Below, one piece after another: positions 1 to 9,376 of a DNA stretch of 64,000 bases. Origin of the DNA: JARKQH01 sp964631605 (lineage in GTDB: Bacteria; Verrucomicrobiota; Verrucomicrobiia; Limisphaerales; UBA8199). The notes beneath the pieces are model-generated. The model was not told where the DNA came from, did no database searches, and worked only from the letters and a program-made list of their open reading frames with translations. Every line of letters starts with the position of its first letter. Position 1 is the stretch's first letter. A program made the position numbers and the translations under genes. The stretch lies in assembly GCA_964631605.1 (NCBI GenBank), contig CAZVYG010000001.1:62001-126000 (forward strand). Reading direction: 5' to 3'.

Positions 1-129
1 CACCGACAGCTTTTTTGTCAGGCGGGTCGAGCCGCAATGGGGGCATTGGGTGCCCTCCCACTGGCTGCTGCGCACCAGCAGCTCGCTGTCCCTTTCGCAT
101 TGCTCACAATGAAACTCGTAAATCGGCAT
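1..129 (-). CDS. FmdB-family zinc ribbon protein (partial, 3' end outside window)
   Basis: The first 43 residues of a small protein that runs off the left edge. It begins MPIYEFHCEQC and has two CxxC knuckles (C8/C11 and C29/C32, the second in TQCPHCG), which is the layout of the FmdB / CxxC_CxxC_SSSS putative regulatory zinc ribbon family. Members are usually 60-110 residues and their role is poorly defined. The start is the ATG at 127-129; no strong Shine-Dalgarno is visible. It lies 75 bp downstream of the GH105-GH28 gene on the same strand, so it could be read from the same transcript, but nothing links it functionally to pectin breakdown. The identification rests on the N-terminal motif and the paired cysteines. 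Confidence 0.8.
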   Translation of the reverse strand, partial: MPIYEFHCEQCERDSELLVRSSQWEGTQCPHCGSTRLTKKLSV

Positions 130-204
130 GGGACAAGGATAGCGCACCGCCCGAAAATCTCAAGCCGGGCCTGGACGCCCAGGGACGAGGGGTCGCCGCC
201 GAGG

Positions 205-2781
205 TCACTCGCGGATCACTTGGCAATTCACCAGTTTGACATCCGCTTCCTTCACCGAGTCGTCCCGCCTGATCCCCCGAAAGACCGAGTCGTGAATCCG
301 GACACCGCGGATTTCCGCGCCGCGGTAGCCGCGGATGTCGAGCACGCGTTGGGCCCGCTGCACCTCCAGGCGTTCGATCACCACATTGCGAACCACGGGC
401 TGATGAACCCCGTTGGTGCCTTCCTCATACAGAAAGTCTATCTGGAGGGCGGCGTCCCGAACCGTGCCAACCTTGACATCCCGGACAAAGATGTTCTCGA
501 CCACCCCGCCGCGAACCGCGTTGGATTTAAACCGGATCACCCGATCGAGATTCGTGCTGTCCATGGAACAATTCTCGACAAACACATTCCTGCATCCGCC
601 GGAAATCTCGCTGCCGATGGTGACCCCGCCGTGTCCGTCCTTCATGGTGCATCCGCGCACGATCACGTTTTCAGTGGGAAGGCCCAGCCGGCGGCCGTCA
701 TTGTTCCGACCGGACTTGATGGCGATGCAGTCGTCGCCGGTGTCGAAAACGGTGTTTTCGATCAGCACATCCCGGCAGCATTCGGGATCACAGCCGTCGT
801 TGTTGGGGCCATGGCTCTGGATGTCCAGACCGCGGACGATGACGTTGGTGCAAAACAGCGGATGCACCTCCCACATGGGCGAGCGGCGAATGCGCACGCC
901 TTCAATCAACACGTTGCGGCACCGGTACGGCTCGATGAATGACGGGCGGAAATAGTCTCCCCGGCCAAAAACCCGCTGGTCCATCGGGGCGTTGTTGGCC
1001 ACCAGCCGGGCGAGGCGGGCCCGAGCCGCACTTTGGTTGTGGGTTGCGCCGGTGCGGCCTTTCCAGCGCCACCAGTTCTCATCGCTTGCCTGACCATCCA
1101 GCACACCCTCGCCAGTGATCGCAATGTCGTGCTGCTCGAAGGCATAGATCAGCGGTGAATAGTTCCAGCAATCCATCCCTTCAAACCGGGTGCGGACCGC
1201 GGGCAGATAGGCCTCGGGGTCGGTCGTGAATTTCAGCGTCGCGCCTCCCTCCAGATGCAGGTCCACCCGGCTGCGCAGATGAATCGGGCCGGTCAGATAT
1301 TCACCAGGCGGCACGACCACCCGCCCGCCGCCGGCTTTCGCCGCCGCCTCAATGGCCCTCGCAATCGCCCGCGTACAATCGGTCTTCCCATCGGCGGCCG
1401 CGCCGAAAGCCGCGATCGAGAACTCGCGCCCCGGGATGGCCGGCGGCTGGATTCGAGCCAGAATCTGCGGCAGTTGCGCCCAGCCTTCACTCGTCGAGCC
1501 GGCGACGGGAACTTCCTTTTCAACGTCGTGGACAGCGGCCATCGGCAGGCCGAGCAGCGTTTGCACCTCAATGCCGGCGAGGATGAACGGCCCGACCCCC
1601 TTGAGGTCATTCTCGACCACCGGCTCGCGCAGGTAATACTCGTAAGAACCGTCGCGGCCGTAGCCCAGGCCGGCGACCGAACAGCATTGCGTCAACGAGA
1701 TTCGCCCGTTGGCCTCCTTCTTGATCAAGCGTTCGATAAGACCCGAATACCCCCGCAGGATGACCGGGACATGGTCCCGTGAGAGGTAACCCCGGTTCAC
1801 CGCCTTGGCCAGGGAATAGACGAACATGGCGCTGGCAGTGGCCTCGAGGTAGTTGCCCGGGCGCCCCCCCTGGTCCAGCACCTGCCACCACAAACCGCTG
1901 GCCGCGTCCTGATGCCTTCGGATGCCGCTGGCGGTCTTTTGAATCAACTGGAGGATCTCCGCGCGGCCCGGGTGTTGGGCCGGCAAATAGTCCAGCACAT
2001 CCACCTGCGCCATGGCAAACCAGCCCAACCCGCGCCCCCAGAAATTCGACGACGTTCCGGTCACGGGATTGGCCCAATCCTGCGCGCGTTTCTCGTCCCA
2101 CCCGTGATAGAACAAACCGCTCTTGGGATCGTAAAGATGGCGGTCAATGAGCCGGAATTGGCGCACGACATCGTTGTAATCCTCCGGCGGCCCCCGAAAG
2201 AGTTTCGTGTATTCGGCATAGAACGGCGCGCCCATGAAAAGCCCGTCCAGCCACATCTGCCACGGATACCGCTGCTTGTGCCAGAAGCCGCCGTCACTGG
2301 TCCGGGGCTGCACCCGGAGCTGTTGCCGCAGCAAGTCGGCGCATTTGCGGTAACGGTCCTCTTGGGTCAGTTGGTAGAGCGCCAGCACCGTCCGCCCCGG
2401 CGCCACGTTGTCTATGTTATACTCCTCGAGCTTGTAACCCTGAATCGTCCCGTCGGCCGCAATAAACGAGCCGATTGCGTCCTGGGAAAACGTCACATAA
2501 TCCGGTGTGGCAACCTTCTCGTTGAGCCGCAGGAGCGACAGCGTGAAAAGACCGGCCGTATAATCCCACTTGGCCTTCCGGTCGGGCCGCCAGGCGAGCC
2601 GGTCCCCCCGCCGAAACGTTTCGGAGTCAGCCATGCGCACGGACCATTGAAGGGGTGTGGCGCCGTCAAACTGTGTCTGTTTTGTCGCCGGCGGTTGGCT
2701 GCCGGTCCTGCAACCGCTCAGGGCGCCAAGCCCGATGAGCGCCAGGATGGCCGGGGTCCGGAGGAGTGGTCGTTTTCTCAT
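205..2781 (-). CDS. Secreted GH105 unsaturated galacturonyl hydrolase fused to GH28 polygalacturonase
   Basis: A two-enzyme lipoprotein of 858 residues. A lipoprotein signal with cysteine after LIGLGALSG follows the ATG at 2781; a GAGAGA ribosome site precedes this ATG, so I prefer it to an in-frame ATG 60 bp upstream. Residues about 30-420 are a GH105 alpha6/alpha6 domain (unsaturated rhamnogalacturonyl / glucuronyl hydrolase; motifs WLDGLFMGAPF, YHGWDE). From about residue 454 (FSIAAFGAAADGKTD) a GH28 right-handed beta-helix follows, with the catalytic set NND (660-662, usually NTD), DD (683-684), GHG (716-718) and RFK (750-752, usually RIK). GH28 cleaves alpha-galacturonic linkages and GH105 removes the unsaturated uronate left by lyases, so the fusion couples two consecutive steps. 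It is last of the pectin enzymes in the minus-strand run. NTD to NND and RIK to RFK suggest an exo- or rhamnogalacturonan-type GH28 rather than a plain endopolygalacturonase. Confidence 0.9.
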   Translation of the reverse strand: MRKRPLLRTPAILALIGLGALSGCRTGSQPPATKQTQFDGATPLQWSVRMADSETFRRGDRLAWRPDRKAKWDYTAGLFTLSLLRLNEKVATPDYVTFSQDAIGSFIAADGTIQGYKLEEYNIDNVAPGRTVLALYQLTQEDRYRKCADLLRQQLRVQPRTSDGGFWHKQRYPWQMWLDGLFMGAPFYAEYTKLFRGPPEDYNDVVRQFRLIDRHLYDPKSGLFYHGWDEKRAQDWANPVTGTSSNFWGRGLGWFAMAQVDVLDYLPAQHPGRAEILQLIQKTASGIRRHQDAASGLWWQVLDQGGRPGNYLEATASAMFVYSLAKAVNRGYLSRDHVPVILRGYSGLIERLIKKEANGRISLTQCCSVAGLGYGRDGSYEYYLREPVVENDLKGVGPFILAGIEVQTLLGLPMAAVHDVEKEVPVAGSTSEGWAQLPQILARIQPPAIPGREFSIAAFGAAADGKTDCTRAIARAIEAAAKAGGGRVVVPPGEYLTGPIHLRSRVDLHLEGGATLKFTTDPEAYLPAVRTRFEGMDCWNYSPLIYAFEQHDIAITGEGVLDGQASDENWWRWKGRTGATHNQSAARARLARLVANNAPMDQRVFGRGDYFRPSFIEPYRCRNVLIEGVRIRRSPMWEVHPLFCTNVIVRGLDIQSHGPNNDGCDPECCRDVLIENTVFDTGDDCIAIKSGRNNDGRRLGLPTENVIVRGCTMKDGHGGVTIGSEISGGCRNVFVENCSMDSTNLDRVIRFKSNAVRGGVVENIFVRDVKVGTVRDAALQIDFLYEEGTNGVHQPVVRNVVIERLEVQRAQRVLDIRGYRGAEIRGVRIHDSVFRGIRRDDSVKEADVKLVNCQVIRE

Positions 2782-2898
2782 AAAGCCATTTTCTCTCAAG
2801 GTTTGTGGGTGCGCCAGCTTAACGATGTTGAGTTTCCGCAAGCTCGATCATTTCTCTGCTGGCGTTCAGATAATCCATAAGCACGGCCTGCGGGCCGG

Positions 2899-3613
2899 CT
2901 ATCGCGTTGTGACTGATACTTCGACGGGGCAGGCCAGACCTCGCACGAAATTCGCGAGGTAAGTTTTCCAGGCGTCGCTCGTGGTGATCTGCCCCGCCTT
3001 GTCCCAGCAAAACCCGGCCCAGTAGGTGAGTATCGGTCAGATACCAATCATTGATGACCAGGCGCGCGGTCCGCTTGGACCAGATGTCCACCGTGCTGCT
3101 GGTCAAAGGTTCGCCAGCCCACGTCTCGAGCGCCTTGCCGTACATCCGATGCGCGATTCGATCGTTCTCCCAGGCAAAATCGTCAAAGCGCTCCCGGACG
3201 AATCGGCCGTAGGCCTGGAACTGGTCTTTGTTGTAAACCTGCTTCGCTCCCGTCACCACCGTGAAACTCCTGGTTTCATTGGCCCCAAAATCCGCCTGGA
3301 AAATCACCACATCGGGTTTCCGATAAGCGTCTCCGTCCGTGTCAACCGCCTGGCAGGGGACTTCCCCACCTTGAACGTCCCTGACGTGGACCGTGCGCAG
3401 GTCGGCGGCCCCCAGCCCGGCAAGCTGCGCGGCCGTCAATTCCAGCGTTTGCCGCGGCCGGGAAATCGGCAGGGGATTCGCCGCTTTCACGACCAGCTCG
3501 GCAGCGCCACCGGTTTGAATGCCGAGCAACAGAAGCCCAACCCAGCGCGGCCAATCATGCGCCAGCCGCCGGCACGCCGGCGCTTTGGGAGCAAGGGCAA
3601 AAGTTTGTTTCAT
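2899..3613 (-). pseudogene. DUF4861 family protein, internally deleted and frameshifted
   Basis: The first ~195 residues (signal peptide, then LVVKAANPLPISRPRQTLEL, DFGANETRSF, INDWYLTDTH) match the N-terminal half of DUF4861, a secreted family common in pectin loci next to GH105. The reading frame as it stands continues into an unrelated-looking tail and stops at 2819. In the +1 shifted frame the same DNA reads YWAGFCWDKAGQITTSDAW and ends at a stop at 2899-2901, which is the typical last ~45 residues of DUF4861. The family is normally near 400 residues, so about 150 central residues are missing and the two ends are joined out of frame around 3026-3034. The start ATG at 3613 sits 3 bp after the preceding stop and has a good AGGAG site, so it is still translated within the operon. 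Read as a decaying gene; a sequencing or assembly collapse at the join is the alternative. Confidence 0.75.
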
Positions 3614-3616
3614 GTT

Positions 3617-4558
3617 TCAGCTCTCCTGGAAGATTTTCTTGAGGTAGGCGGTGTTGGCGCCAAAGTTGCCGCGGACGTTCCGCGAGTCGGCGGCATCCCG
3701 CGATCGTTCCGCAACCAGCCAGCCGGACCAGCCCATGGCATCGAGCGTTTTCCGCACCTCCGGCAGGTTGATCTTGGGGTCTTTCTCCAGCCAGACGCCG
3801 TCCTCGTTGGTGCCATGAATCTGGCAGATGCGGTCCCGGCCCAGGGTGCGAAGTTCGGCCGGGAGATCCCGGCCGTATTTGACGGCATTGGCGAAGTTGA
3901 AATAGCTCTTGACGCCGGGAGAGCCCACCTCGTCCAGCAATTGCGCCTCCTCCGCTGCCGGAAGCGAGGTCTCCACGCCAATGACCACGCCGGCCTCGGA
4001 CGCAATCCGGCCGGCCAGTTTCAGCCGCTCCAGGACCGGCTTTCGCAGCTCGGGATGCAGCCGCAGGTCGGAGCGGACGCCCAGCGGCAGGAACCCCACC
4101 TTGACCCCCAGGGCTTTCAGCGTGTCCACGCAATCCTGGATCATGCGCGGCACGGTGGGCCGCTCGGCGAACGATTGAGCGAAGAAACCGGTCATGGCCA
4201 GCGAGCAAATCTCGAGGTTCAGTTCGCGAGCCTGGCCGAGAAATTGCTCCCGCACTTCAGGCTTGGCCAGTTGATTGTCGAACGTTTCGCGGTCTCCCAG
4301 CCCGCCCATGTCCACTTCCACACCATCCGCCCCGACCTCTTTCGCCAGCGGCAAGGCCCCCAGCTTCTGCCGCTTCAGCATCATGATGTCGCTGACGCCA
4401 ATCTTGTAACGCCGGGTGGGGCGCGGAGCGGCCGCTTCGGCCCCGGCCCTCCGGGCCCAGGCCCACGGCCCGCTCGTCAACACCAGCGAGCCGACCACCG
4501 CGGTTCGGAGAAAAGCGCGACGCGGCGCGGGTTGGGGGAGGGCGGAGAATGGATTCAT
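3617..4558 (-). CDS. Secreted sugar phosphate isomerase/epimerase-like TIM barrel protein
   Basis: A 313-residue protein of the xylose isomerase-like TIM-barrel (AP_endonuc_2) superfamily. The N-terminus carries a twin-arginine-type signal (RRAFLRTAVVGSLVL), so it is predicted to be exported folded. Motifs along the barrel include GADGVEVDMGG, GVVIGVETSLP, SYFNFANA and CQIHGTNEDG, with acidic and histidine residues at the positions that bind the divalent metal in this fold. The actual substrate is not known for exported members; in sugar loci they are annotated broadly as isomerases or epimerases. Its ATG overlaps the stop of the GH95 gene by 4 bp and its stop lies 3 bp before the DUF4861 start, so it is firmly inside the pectin operon. 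Confidence 0.82.
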   Translation of the reverse strand: MNPFSALPQPAPRRAFLRTAVVGSLVLTSGPWAWARRAGAEAAAPRPTRRYKIGVSDIMMLKRQKLGALPLAKEVGADGVEVDMGGLGDRETFDNQLAKPEVREQFLGQARELNLEICSLAMTGFFAQSFAERPTVPRMIQDCVDTLKALGVKVGFLPLGVRSDLRLHPELRKPVLERLKLAGRIASEAGVVIGVETSLPAAEEAQLLDEVGSPGVKSYFNFANAVKYGRDLPAELRTLGRDRICQIHGTNEDGVWLEKDPKINLPEVRKTLDAMGWSGWLVAERSRDAADSRNVRGNFGANTAYLKKIFQES

Positions 4559-6909
4559 GGTTTCGATTGGAATTGGGGCTTGAGTTCAGGGCCAAGCACC
4601 AGCGTTTCCCCTCGCTTCAGTGTCAGCGCCAGTTCGTGGCCGGCGTATCGGATTCTCAGCGGGCGGCCCAGGTCGGAACGCACCAGGGCCTTCAAGAGCC
4701 GGCCGTCCTTCCATTCCAAATCCACCTGGAAACCGTCCCGGGCGCGCAGGCCGGAAATCGCGCCGTCTTTCCAGGCGCCGGGCAGCGCAGGCAACAAATC
4801 CACGATGCGAGCCGGAACCTCGGAATCGCTCTGGGCGGTCAGGTGGCTTTGCAGCAACATTTCCGCGACGGCGGCGCAGGCGCCAAAATTGCCGTCAATC
4901 TGGAACGGGCCGCAGAGGTCGAAGAGGTTCGGCAAGGTGCGCCGCTGCAGCAGCCCCTGAAACTGCTTGAAGGCCTGTTCTCCATCACCGGTTCGCGCCC
5001 GGAGCGCCATGCGCCAGGCGAAGCTCCAGCCCGTGGTGCCGTCGCCGCGCCACTCCAGCAACCGACGGGCGGCATCGTAGATGGGCGCGTTGGCGGGGTT
5101 GATCTCCCATCCCGGGTAAAGCGCAAACAACGGCGACAGGTGGCGATGGTTGTTGTTGGGGGCGTCCCAGTCCTCGAGCCACTCCTGCAACTGGCCGTGC
5201 CGGCCGATCTTGTTTGGCGGCAGTTTGCCCCTGATCCCGGCCAGTTGCCGCGCAAACCTGTCATCCACGCCCAGGATGCCAGCCGCCTCGATGGTGTAAG
5301 TCAGCAGCGCCCGAATCAGTTGATTGTCCATCGTTGGGCCGGGCGCGAACAGCGGCCGGCCGGGAGGAGCCTGCTCGGGCGAGTGGGACGGACAGGTGAC
5401 CAGGTAACCCGTCGCCAGGTCAGGCACCAGGAAATCCACGAAGAACAGCGCAGCGGATTTCATGGCCGGATACGCCCGTTTGCGCAGGAAATCGCGGTCC
5501 CCGGTGAACAGGTAATGCTCCCAAAGGTGATGACACAGCCAGGCGCCGCCGGTGGGCCAGAAACCGTCAATGTTGTTGATCGGCGCGGCCCCGCGCCACA
5601 GGTCGGTGTTGTGGTGAACCACCCAGCCGCGCGCGCCATATTGCTTCTTGGCCGCCCGCGCGCCGCTGATCGTGAGATCGTCAATAAGGTCAAATAACGG
5701 CTCGTGGCATTCGCTCAGGTTGCAGACCTCCGCCGGCCAGTAGTTCATCTCGCAATTGATGTTCAGCGTGTATTTGCTTTCCCACGGCGGGTTGAGTTCC
5801 TCGTTCCATACCCCCTGGAGGTTGGCCGGCTGGCTCCCCGGCCGACTGCTCGCAATCAGTAAATACCGGCCATACTGAAAATGCAGCGCGGCCAGGTGGG
5901 GGTCCGAGGCCAGCCCATCTTGCTTGACGCGGGCCAGCCGTTCATCCACCGGCATTCCGGCCGACGGGCCGCCCAGTTCCAATTGGACGCGGCGCATCAG
6001 GCGTTGGTGATCGGCCAGGTGCGCCGCCCGCAGTCCGGCATAATCTTTTCGGGCCAGGCGCTTCAGGTCTGACGCGCAGCGCGCCGCCGGGTCGCCGCGG
6101 ATATCCTCGAAGTTGCGGAAGCTCGTCCGGGCCACCAGCACCACCGTAACCGCGTCCGCCTTTTCCACTTCGAGACGACCCTTTCGGCTGACGCATGCTC
6201 CGCCAGTCGTCAGGACACGCACCCGCGCCTCGAACTTGAGTCCGTCGGTTCCCAGTTGACCAGCCAGGGCGAGCGTATCAGGGCCCAGCGCCCGGGTCTG
6301 GGTGTTGGTGTGCGGGCTGTCCAGGCGCAGGGAAAATTGAATCCGGCCCGGCTGGGAGGCCGTCAACCGGACGACCAGCACGCGATCCGGGTAACTGGCG
6401 AAGACCTCCCGTTGATATTCCACCCCTTCCACTTGATAAGACGTGCGGGCAATCGCCGTCTCAAGGTCCAAGTCGCGCCGGTATTCTGCGACGTTTTCGT
6501 GCCCGGGAAATTCCAAGCGCAAATCACCAAAGGGCTGGTAAGGCATTTGCCGCACGGGATCGCTGATGGCCTTTTCTCGCGCCAGTTTGCCGGCGGCGTC
6601 GGCCTGCCCGGTAAACACCAGGCGCCGAATCTCGGCGAGGTGCTCGCCGGCGCCGGCGCGGACGTAATCATGCGGCTTCCCTTTCCAAAGCGTGTCCTCA
6701 TTGAACTGAATTCGTTCCGTTGCTGTCCCGCCAAAGACCATCGCGCCCAAATGACCGTTGCCAACCGGCAGCGCCTCCGTCCAGGTCCGCGCCGGCTGGC
6801 GATACCACAGCTTCAGATCCGCTCCGTGCGCCACGCTGAAGGTCACAAGGCTGGCCACCAGGCACGTTAAGCGCCCAGCCAACATCCCCTTGGTCGGGAT
6901 TAAGCCCAT
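4555..6909 (-). CDS. GH95 family alpha-L-fucosidase / alpha-L-galactosidase
   Basis: A 784-residue secreted glycoside hydrolase. After a signal peptide the mature part opens with LKLWYRQPARTWTEALPVGN and GHLGAMVFGG, the N-terminal beta-domain signature of GH95, followed by the alpha6/alpha6 catalytic barrel. The segment NINCEMNYWPAEV (about residue 380) contains the two asparagines that position the catalytic water in GH95 inverting enzymes; GWSFAWRMALRAR and NLFDLCGPFQIDGNFG are further family motifs. GH95 members remove terminal alpha-1,2-L-fucose, but members in pectin loci act on alpha-L-galactose of rhamnogalacturonan II. The pectic context here favours a side-chain role, though specificity cannot be read from sequence. 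An in-frame ATG 24 bp further in is an alternative start. It is translationally coupled (4-bp overlap) to the isomerase-like gene. Confidence 0.9.
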   Translation of the reverse strand: MGLIPTKGMLAGRLTCLVASLVTFSVAHGADLKLWYRQPARTWTEALPVGNGHLGAMVFGGTATERIQFNEDTLWKGKPHDYVRAGAGEHLAEIRRLVFTGQADAAGKLAREKAISDPVRQMPYQPFGDLRLEFPGHENVAEYRRDLDLETAIARTSYQVEGVEYQREVFASYPDRVLVVRLTASQPGRIQFSLRLDSPHTNTQTRALGPDTLALAGQLGTDGLKFEARVRVLTTGGACVSRKGRLEVEKADAVTVVLVARTSFRNFEDIRGDPAARCASDLKRLARKDYAGLRAAHLADHQRLMRRVQLELGGPSAGMPVDERLARVKQDGLASDPHLAALHFQYGRYLLIASSRPGSQPANLQGVWNEELNPPWESKYTLNINCEMNYWPAEVCNLSECHEPLFDLIDDLTISGARAAKKQYGARGWVVHHNTDLWRGAAPINNIDGFWPTGGAWLCHHLWEHYLFTGDRDFLRKRAYPAMKSAALFFVDFLVPDLATGYLVTCPSHSPEQAPPGRPLFAPGPTMDNQLIRALLTYTIEAAGILGVDDRFARQLAGIRGKLPPNKIGRHGQLQEWLEDWDAPNNNHRHLSPLFALYPGWEINPANAPIYDAARRLLEWRGDGTTGWSFAWRMALRARTGDGEQAFKQFQGLLQRRTLPNLFDLCGPFQIDGNFGACAAVAEMLLQSHLTAQSDSEVPARIVDLLPALPGAWKDGAISGLRARDGFQVDLEWKDGRLLKALVRSDLGRPLRIRYAGHELALTLKRGETLVLGPELKPQFQSKP

Positions 6910-7001
6910 ATCATTTCGTTCTCAAAGTCGTCAGACCCGGCCGCAAGTGAGCCGATGGCGGGAGCGGGCCGACTGGCGCCACCCCTCGCTCTGCGCAAAG
7001 A

Positions 7002-8705
7002 TTATAGGACTGACCCCTTCTCATAAAGGAACGTCTCGATGTGGGTGTAGCCGTCGCCATCCGGGTCGGCGCTGGCATCGCGCGGATCGGCGGGGTTCAA
7101 CCCGTGCCGCGCCTCCCAATCGTCCGGCATGCCGTCGTTGTCGGAGTCTTTGTACGGCATGCCGCGGTATTCGGGATAACCGCCCACCTGCGTGGGGTGT
7201 GTGATGATTCCCAGCGGCACCAGGCGGAGCAGCTCGTTGATTGTCTGTTCCGAATAGCCGACCTTGCCGAGCTCGGATGCCAAATCGGGGCCTGGGGTGG
7301 CGGTGGCCCGGCCGGTTTTGACCGCTTCGATGATGCGCTGGTCCACGGCGTCGCGCCGCGGCAGAGTCGCGCCGGCGTTCTTCAGCACGGTTTCAAAGGC
7401 GGCCTGAGCCGATTGAATTTCAAGCGGCGCGTGGGGGAAGGGCGAGGTGACTCGAATCCTGGCGAGGACCTCTGACAGCGGCCCGCGCGCATCCGGTTGC
7501 ACGCCGCCATCCCAGTTGTCGCGGGTAACCCGCTCGTTGCCTTCCACGACATTCCCCGCCACGCAGGCTTTGCCGAAATTGCCCACGACCGTCTTGCTGC
7601 GCTCCGACTCCGGCTTCAACAGCCGCCAGGAAACCGGGGCGCCTTTCGGCGTGGCGGGCCCGGGCTTCAGGTAGTTGTTGAGGATGTTGAAGTGGCTGCG
7701 GTGGTCTCCGCCATCCACGGTGCGGTGGACCCAGTTGAACAGGACGTTGTTCACCAGGGTGAAATCGCCATACATCCCGACGCTGGGATTGCGGCCGGTG
7801 TTGCAGGCCCAGAGGTTGTGGTGGAAGGTGCTGTTCAACCCGCCGATGGTGCTGCCAAAGGCGTGGTGATAGGTGTTCAGGCCCTCGCTGAAAATCGAGT
7901 TCTGAATCGTGATGTTGACCGTTGGAAGCTTGAGGGCCGGGGTGGACGGGTCGTTGTCATGGTCGTACATGTGCCGATACATGGACATGTTCTCATCCAG
8001 CCCCCAACTGGCCGAGACATGGTCAATCATGATGTTGCCAATCGGGTTGCCGCCAAGGGAATCGTTCCGGTCCCCCACCCACGTTTCGCCGCGGCGAAAG
8101 CGCATGTGCCGGATGATCACATCGTGCGTTTCGAGTTCCACGGTGTTGCCGGCGATGCAAACGCCGTCCCCCGGCGCCGAATTGCCGCAGATGGTGATGT
8201 ACGGAGCCCGAATGCGAATACGGTCCTTTAGTTTGATGATGCCCGCCACGTTAAAGACAACCACCCGCGGCCCGCCGGCTTCGCAAGCCTCGCGAAAGCT
8301 GCCCGGGCCGCTGTCATTCAAATTGGTCACCACGATAACCCTTCCGCCCCGGCCCCCAAAGGAGTACATCCCGCCGCCCCAGGCCCCGGGAAACGCCGGT
8401 ATCTTCGCCTGCGGCAAATCTTCCGGTTTGGCGGCCCCTGGCAGATAGGGCTTGCCTTTGGCCGCCCACTCCCGGATGACCGGCAGGGCTTTGGCGAACG
8501 CCTCGTCCGACCGACGGTCTGCCGCCGCCTGTCGCTCCGCCGCTTCCCGGGCGATGGCAGGAGCGACGTTGGGGTATTGGGCCCGTAGGGATGGGGCCAT
8601 CCCGAGCCCAAGCCAGAGGATTGCGAGAACGGCGCCGACGTGGCCTGAGCGAGCGCGCCCAAACTGGAAACGGCGCCCCAACCCGAAATTGTGAATCGAA
8701 CTCAT
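7002..8705 (-). CDS. Secreted PL1-type pectate lyase
   Basis: A 567-residue secreted parallel beta-helix protein. The signal peptide (ends near SLRAQ) is followed by an unusual ~65-residue Ala/Arg/Glu-rich helical linker, then the lyase core from AFPGAWGGGMYSFGGRGG. Family motifs of pectate lyase superfamily 1 are present: VIVVTNLNDSGPGSFREA, HDVIIRHMRFRRGE, IMIDHVSASWGLDENMSM and HHNLWACNTGRNP, the last giving the conserved Asn/Arg of the active groove. These enzymes cleave homogalacturonan by Ca-dependent beta-elimination, producing the unsaturated ends that GH105 removes. The C-terminus carries a calcium-binding type repeat (DSDNDGMPDDWEARHG, DPDGDGYTHIETF), common at the end of verrucomicrobial and planctomycete lyases. 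The start ATG overlaps the DUF3826 stop by 4 bp. Confidence 0.9.
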   Translation of the reverse strand: MSSIHNFGLGRRFQFGRARSGHVGAVLAILWLGLGMAPSLRAQYPNVAPAIAREAAERQAAADRRSDEAFAKALPVIREWAAKGKPYLPGAAKPEDLPQAKIPAFPGAWGGGMYSFGGRGGRVIVVTNLNDSGPGSFREACEAGGPRVVVFNVAGIIKLKDRIRIRAPYITICGNSAPGDGVCIAGNTVELETHDVIIRHMRFRRGETWVGDRNDSLGGNPIGNIMIDHVSASWGLDENMSMYRHMYDHDNDPSTPALKLPTVNITIQNSIFSEGLNTYHHAFGSTIGGLNSTFHHNLWACNTGRNPSVGMYGDFTLVNNVLFNWVHRTVDGGDHRSHFNILNNYLKPGPATPKGAPVSWRLLKPESERSKTVVGNFGKACVAGNVVEGNERVTRDNWDGGVQPDARGPLSEVLARIRVTSPFPHAPLEIQSAQAAFETVLKNAGATLPRRDAVDQRIIEAVKTGRATATPGPDLASELGKVGYSEQTINELLRLVPLGIITHPTQVGGYPEYRGMPYKDSDNDGMPDDWEARHGLNPADPRDASADPDGDGYTHIETFLYEKGSVL

Positions 8706-9376
8706 TGCGTCTGAGCTTGCTTCTTGAGGTTTTCCGCGCCTTTCCGGGCGTCATAACCCGCCCGGGAAAGGAAGTTGTTGATTTTGCCCTTGTACCGGTT
8801 GAACACGGCGTGTTTTTCCTCCGAGGTGCCCTCGTCCATCGCGATTTCCCGAGCTTCGAGCAGCCAATCCCGGATTTGCCTTTTCTCGCTTTCAGTGAGC
8901 GCGGGATACATTTTAAGGTAAACGCCGTAAGTGAGCGGCATCACGCCGTAGGTCATGCCATCCTTCACCTGGTCCACCTGCGCGGGGGTCAAATCCTTTG
9001 AGAGTTCCGACAGGAATCTTGCGTGCAACGCGTCGAGGCGGGGCCGGATTTGCTCTTTAGCTTTTTGGACAGCGAGTTTGGCGGCGGCTTTATCGGCGCC
9101 AGCCGCCTGGGCCGCCGCGCGGGCTTGGGCGTCCCGCATTCCATGGAGTTCCCGCAGACTGAAATACTGCCGGGCAATGGTTTCGCGCACCCGGGCGGCG
9201 GTCCCAGGGTTCGGCAGGTCCAATGTCGCCACAATTCTTCCGGCCCGCTCCTCAATGGTTTTGCGGTAGGCGGCTTCCGTGTCGGGTGTCGGGTCGGGCG
9301 CGGCGGCCTGGGTGGCCGCCGCGGCTGTCATCATGCCCATCGCGAGCCAGCAAACACAATCTGCAGCTTTCCTCAT
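8702..9376 (-). CDS. DUF3826 domain secreted protein
   Basis: A secreted helical protein of about 224 residues matching DUF3826, a family of unknown function found almost only in polysaccharide-utilisation loci, often beside pectate lyases and rhamnosidases. The signal peptide is MRKAADCVCWLAMGMM and the mature protein is rich in Ala, Lys and Glu, with typical segments YFSLRELHGMRDAQ, ELSKDLTPAQVDQVKDGMTYG and EKHAVFNRYKGKINNFLSRAGYD. I chose the ATG at 9376 because it begins a clean signal peptide; an in-frame ATG at 9463 would add 29 polar residues. The stop overlaps the PL1 start by 4 bp, so the two proteins are made together. No catalytic motif is visible; a binding or chaperone role is possible. 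Confidence 0.82.
   Translation of the reverse strand: MRKAADCVCWLAMGMMTAAAATQAAAPDPTPDTEAAYRKTIEERAGRIVATLDLPNPGTAARVRETIARQYFSLRELHGMRDAQARAAAQAAGADKAAAKLAVQKAKEQIRPRLDALHARFLSELSKDLTPAQVDQVKDGMTYGVMPLTYGVYLKMYPALTESEKRQIRDWLLEAREIAMDEGTSEEKHAVFNRYKGKINNFLSRAGYDARKGAENLKKQAQTQ

Noticed and set aside
3026..4960. Long plus-strand open frame (644 codons) opposite the isomerase and GH95 genes
   Set aside because: Composition is rich in Arg, Pro, Gly and His with no domain; it mirrors the third-codon GC bias of real genes on the other strand.
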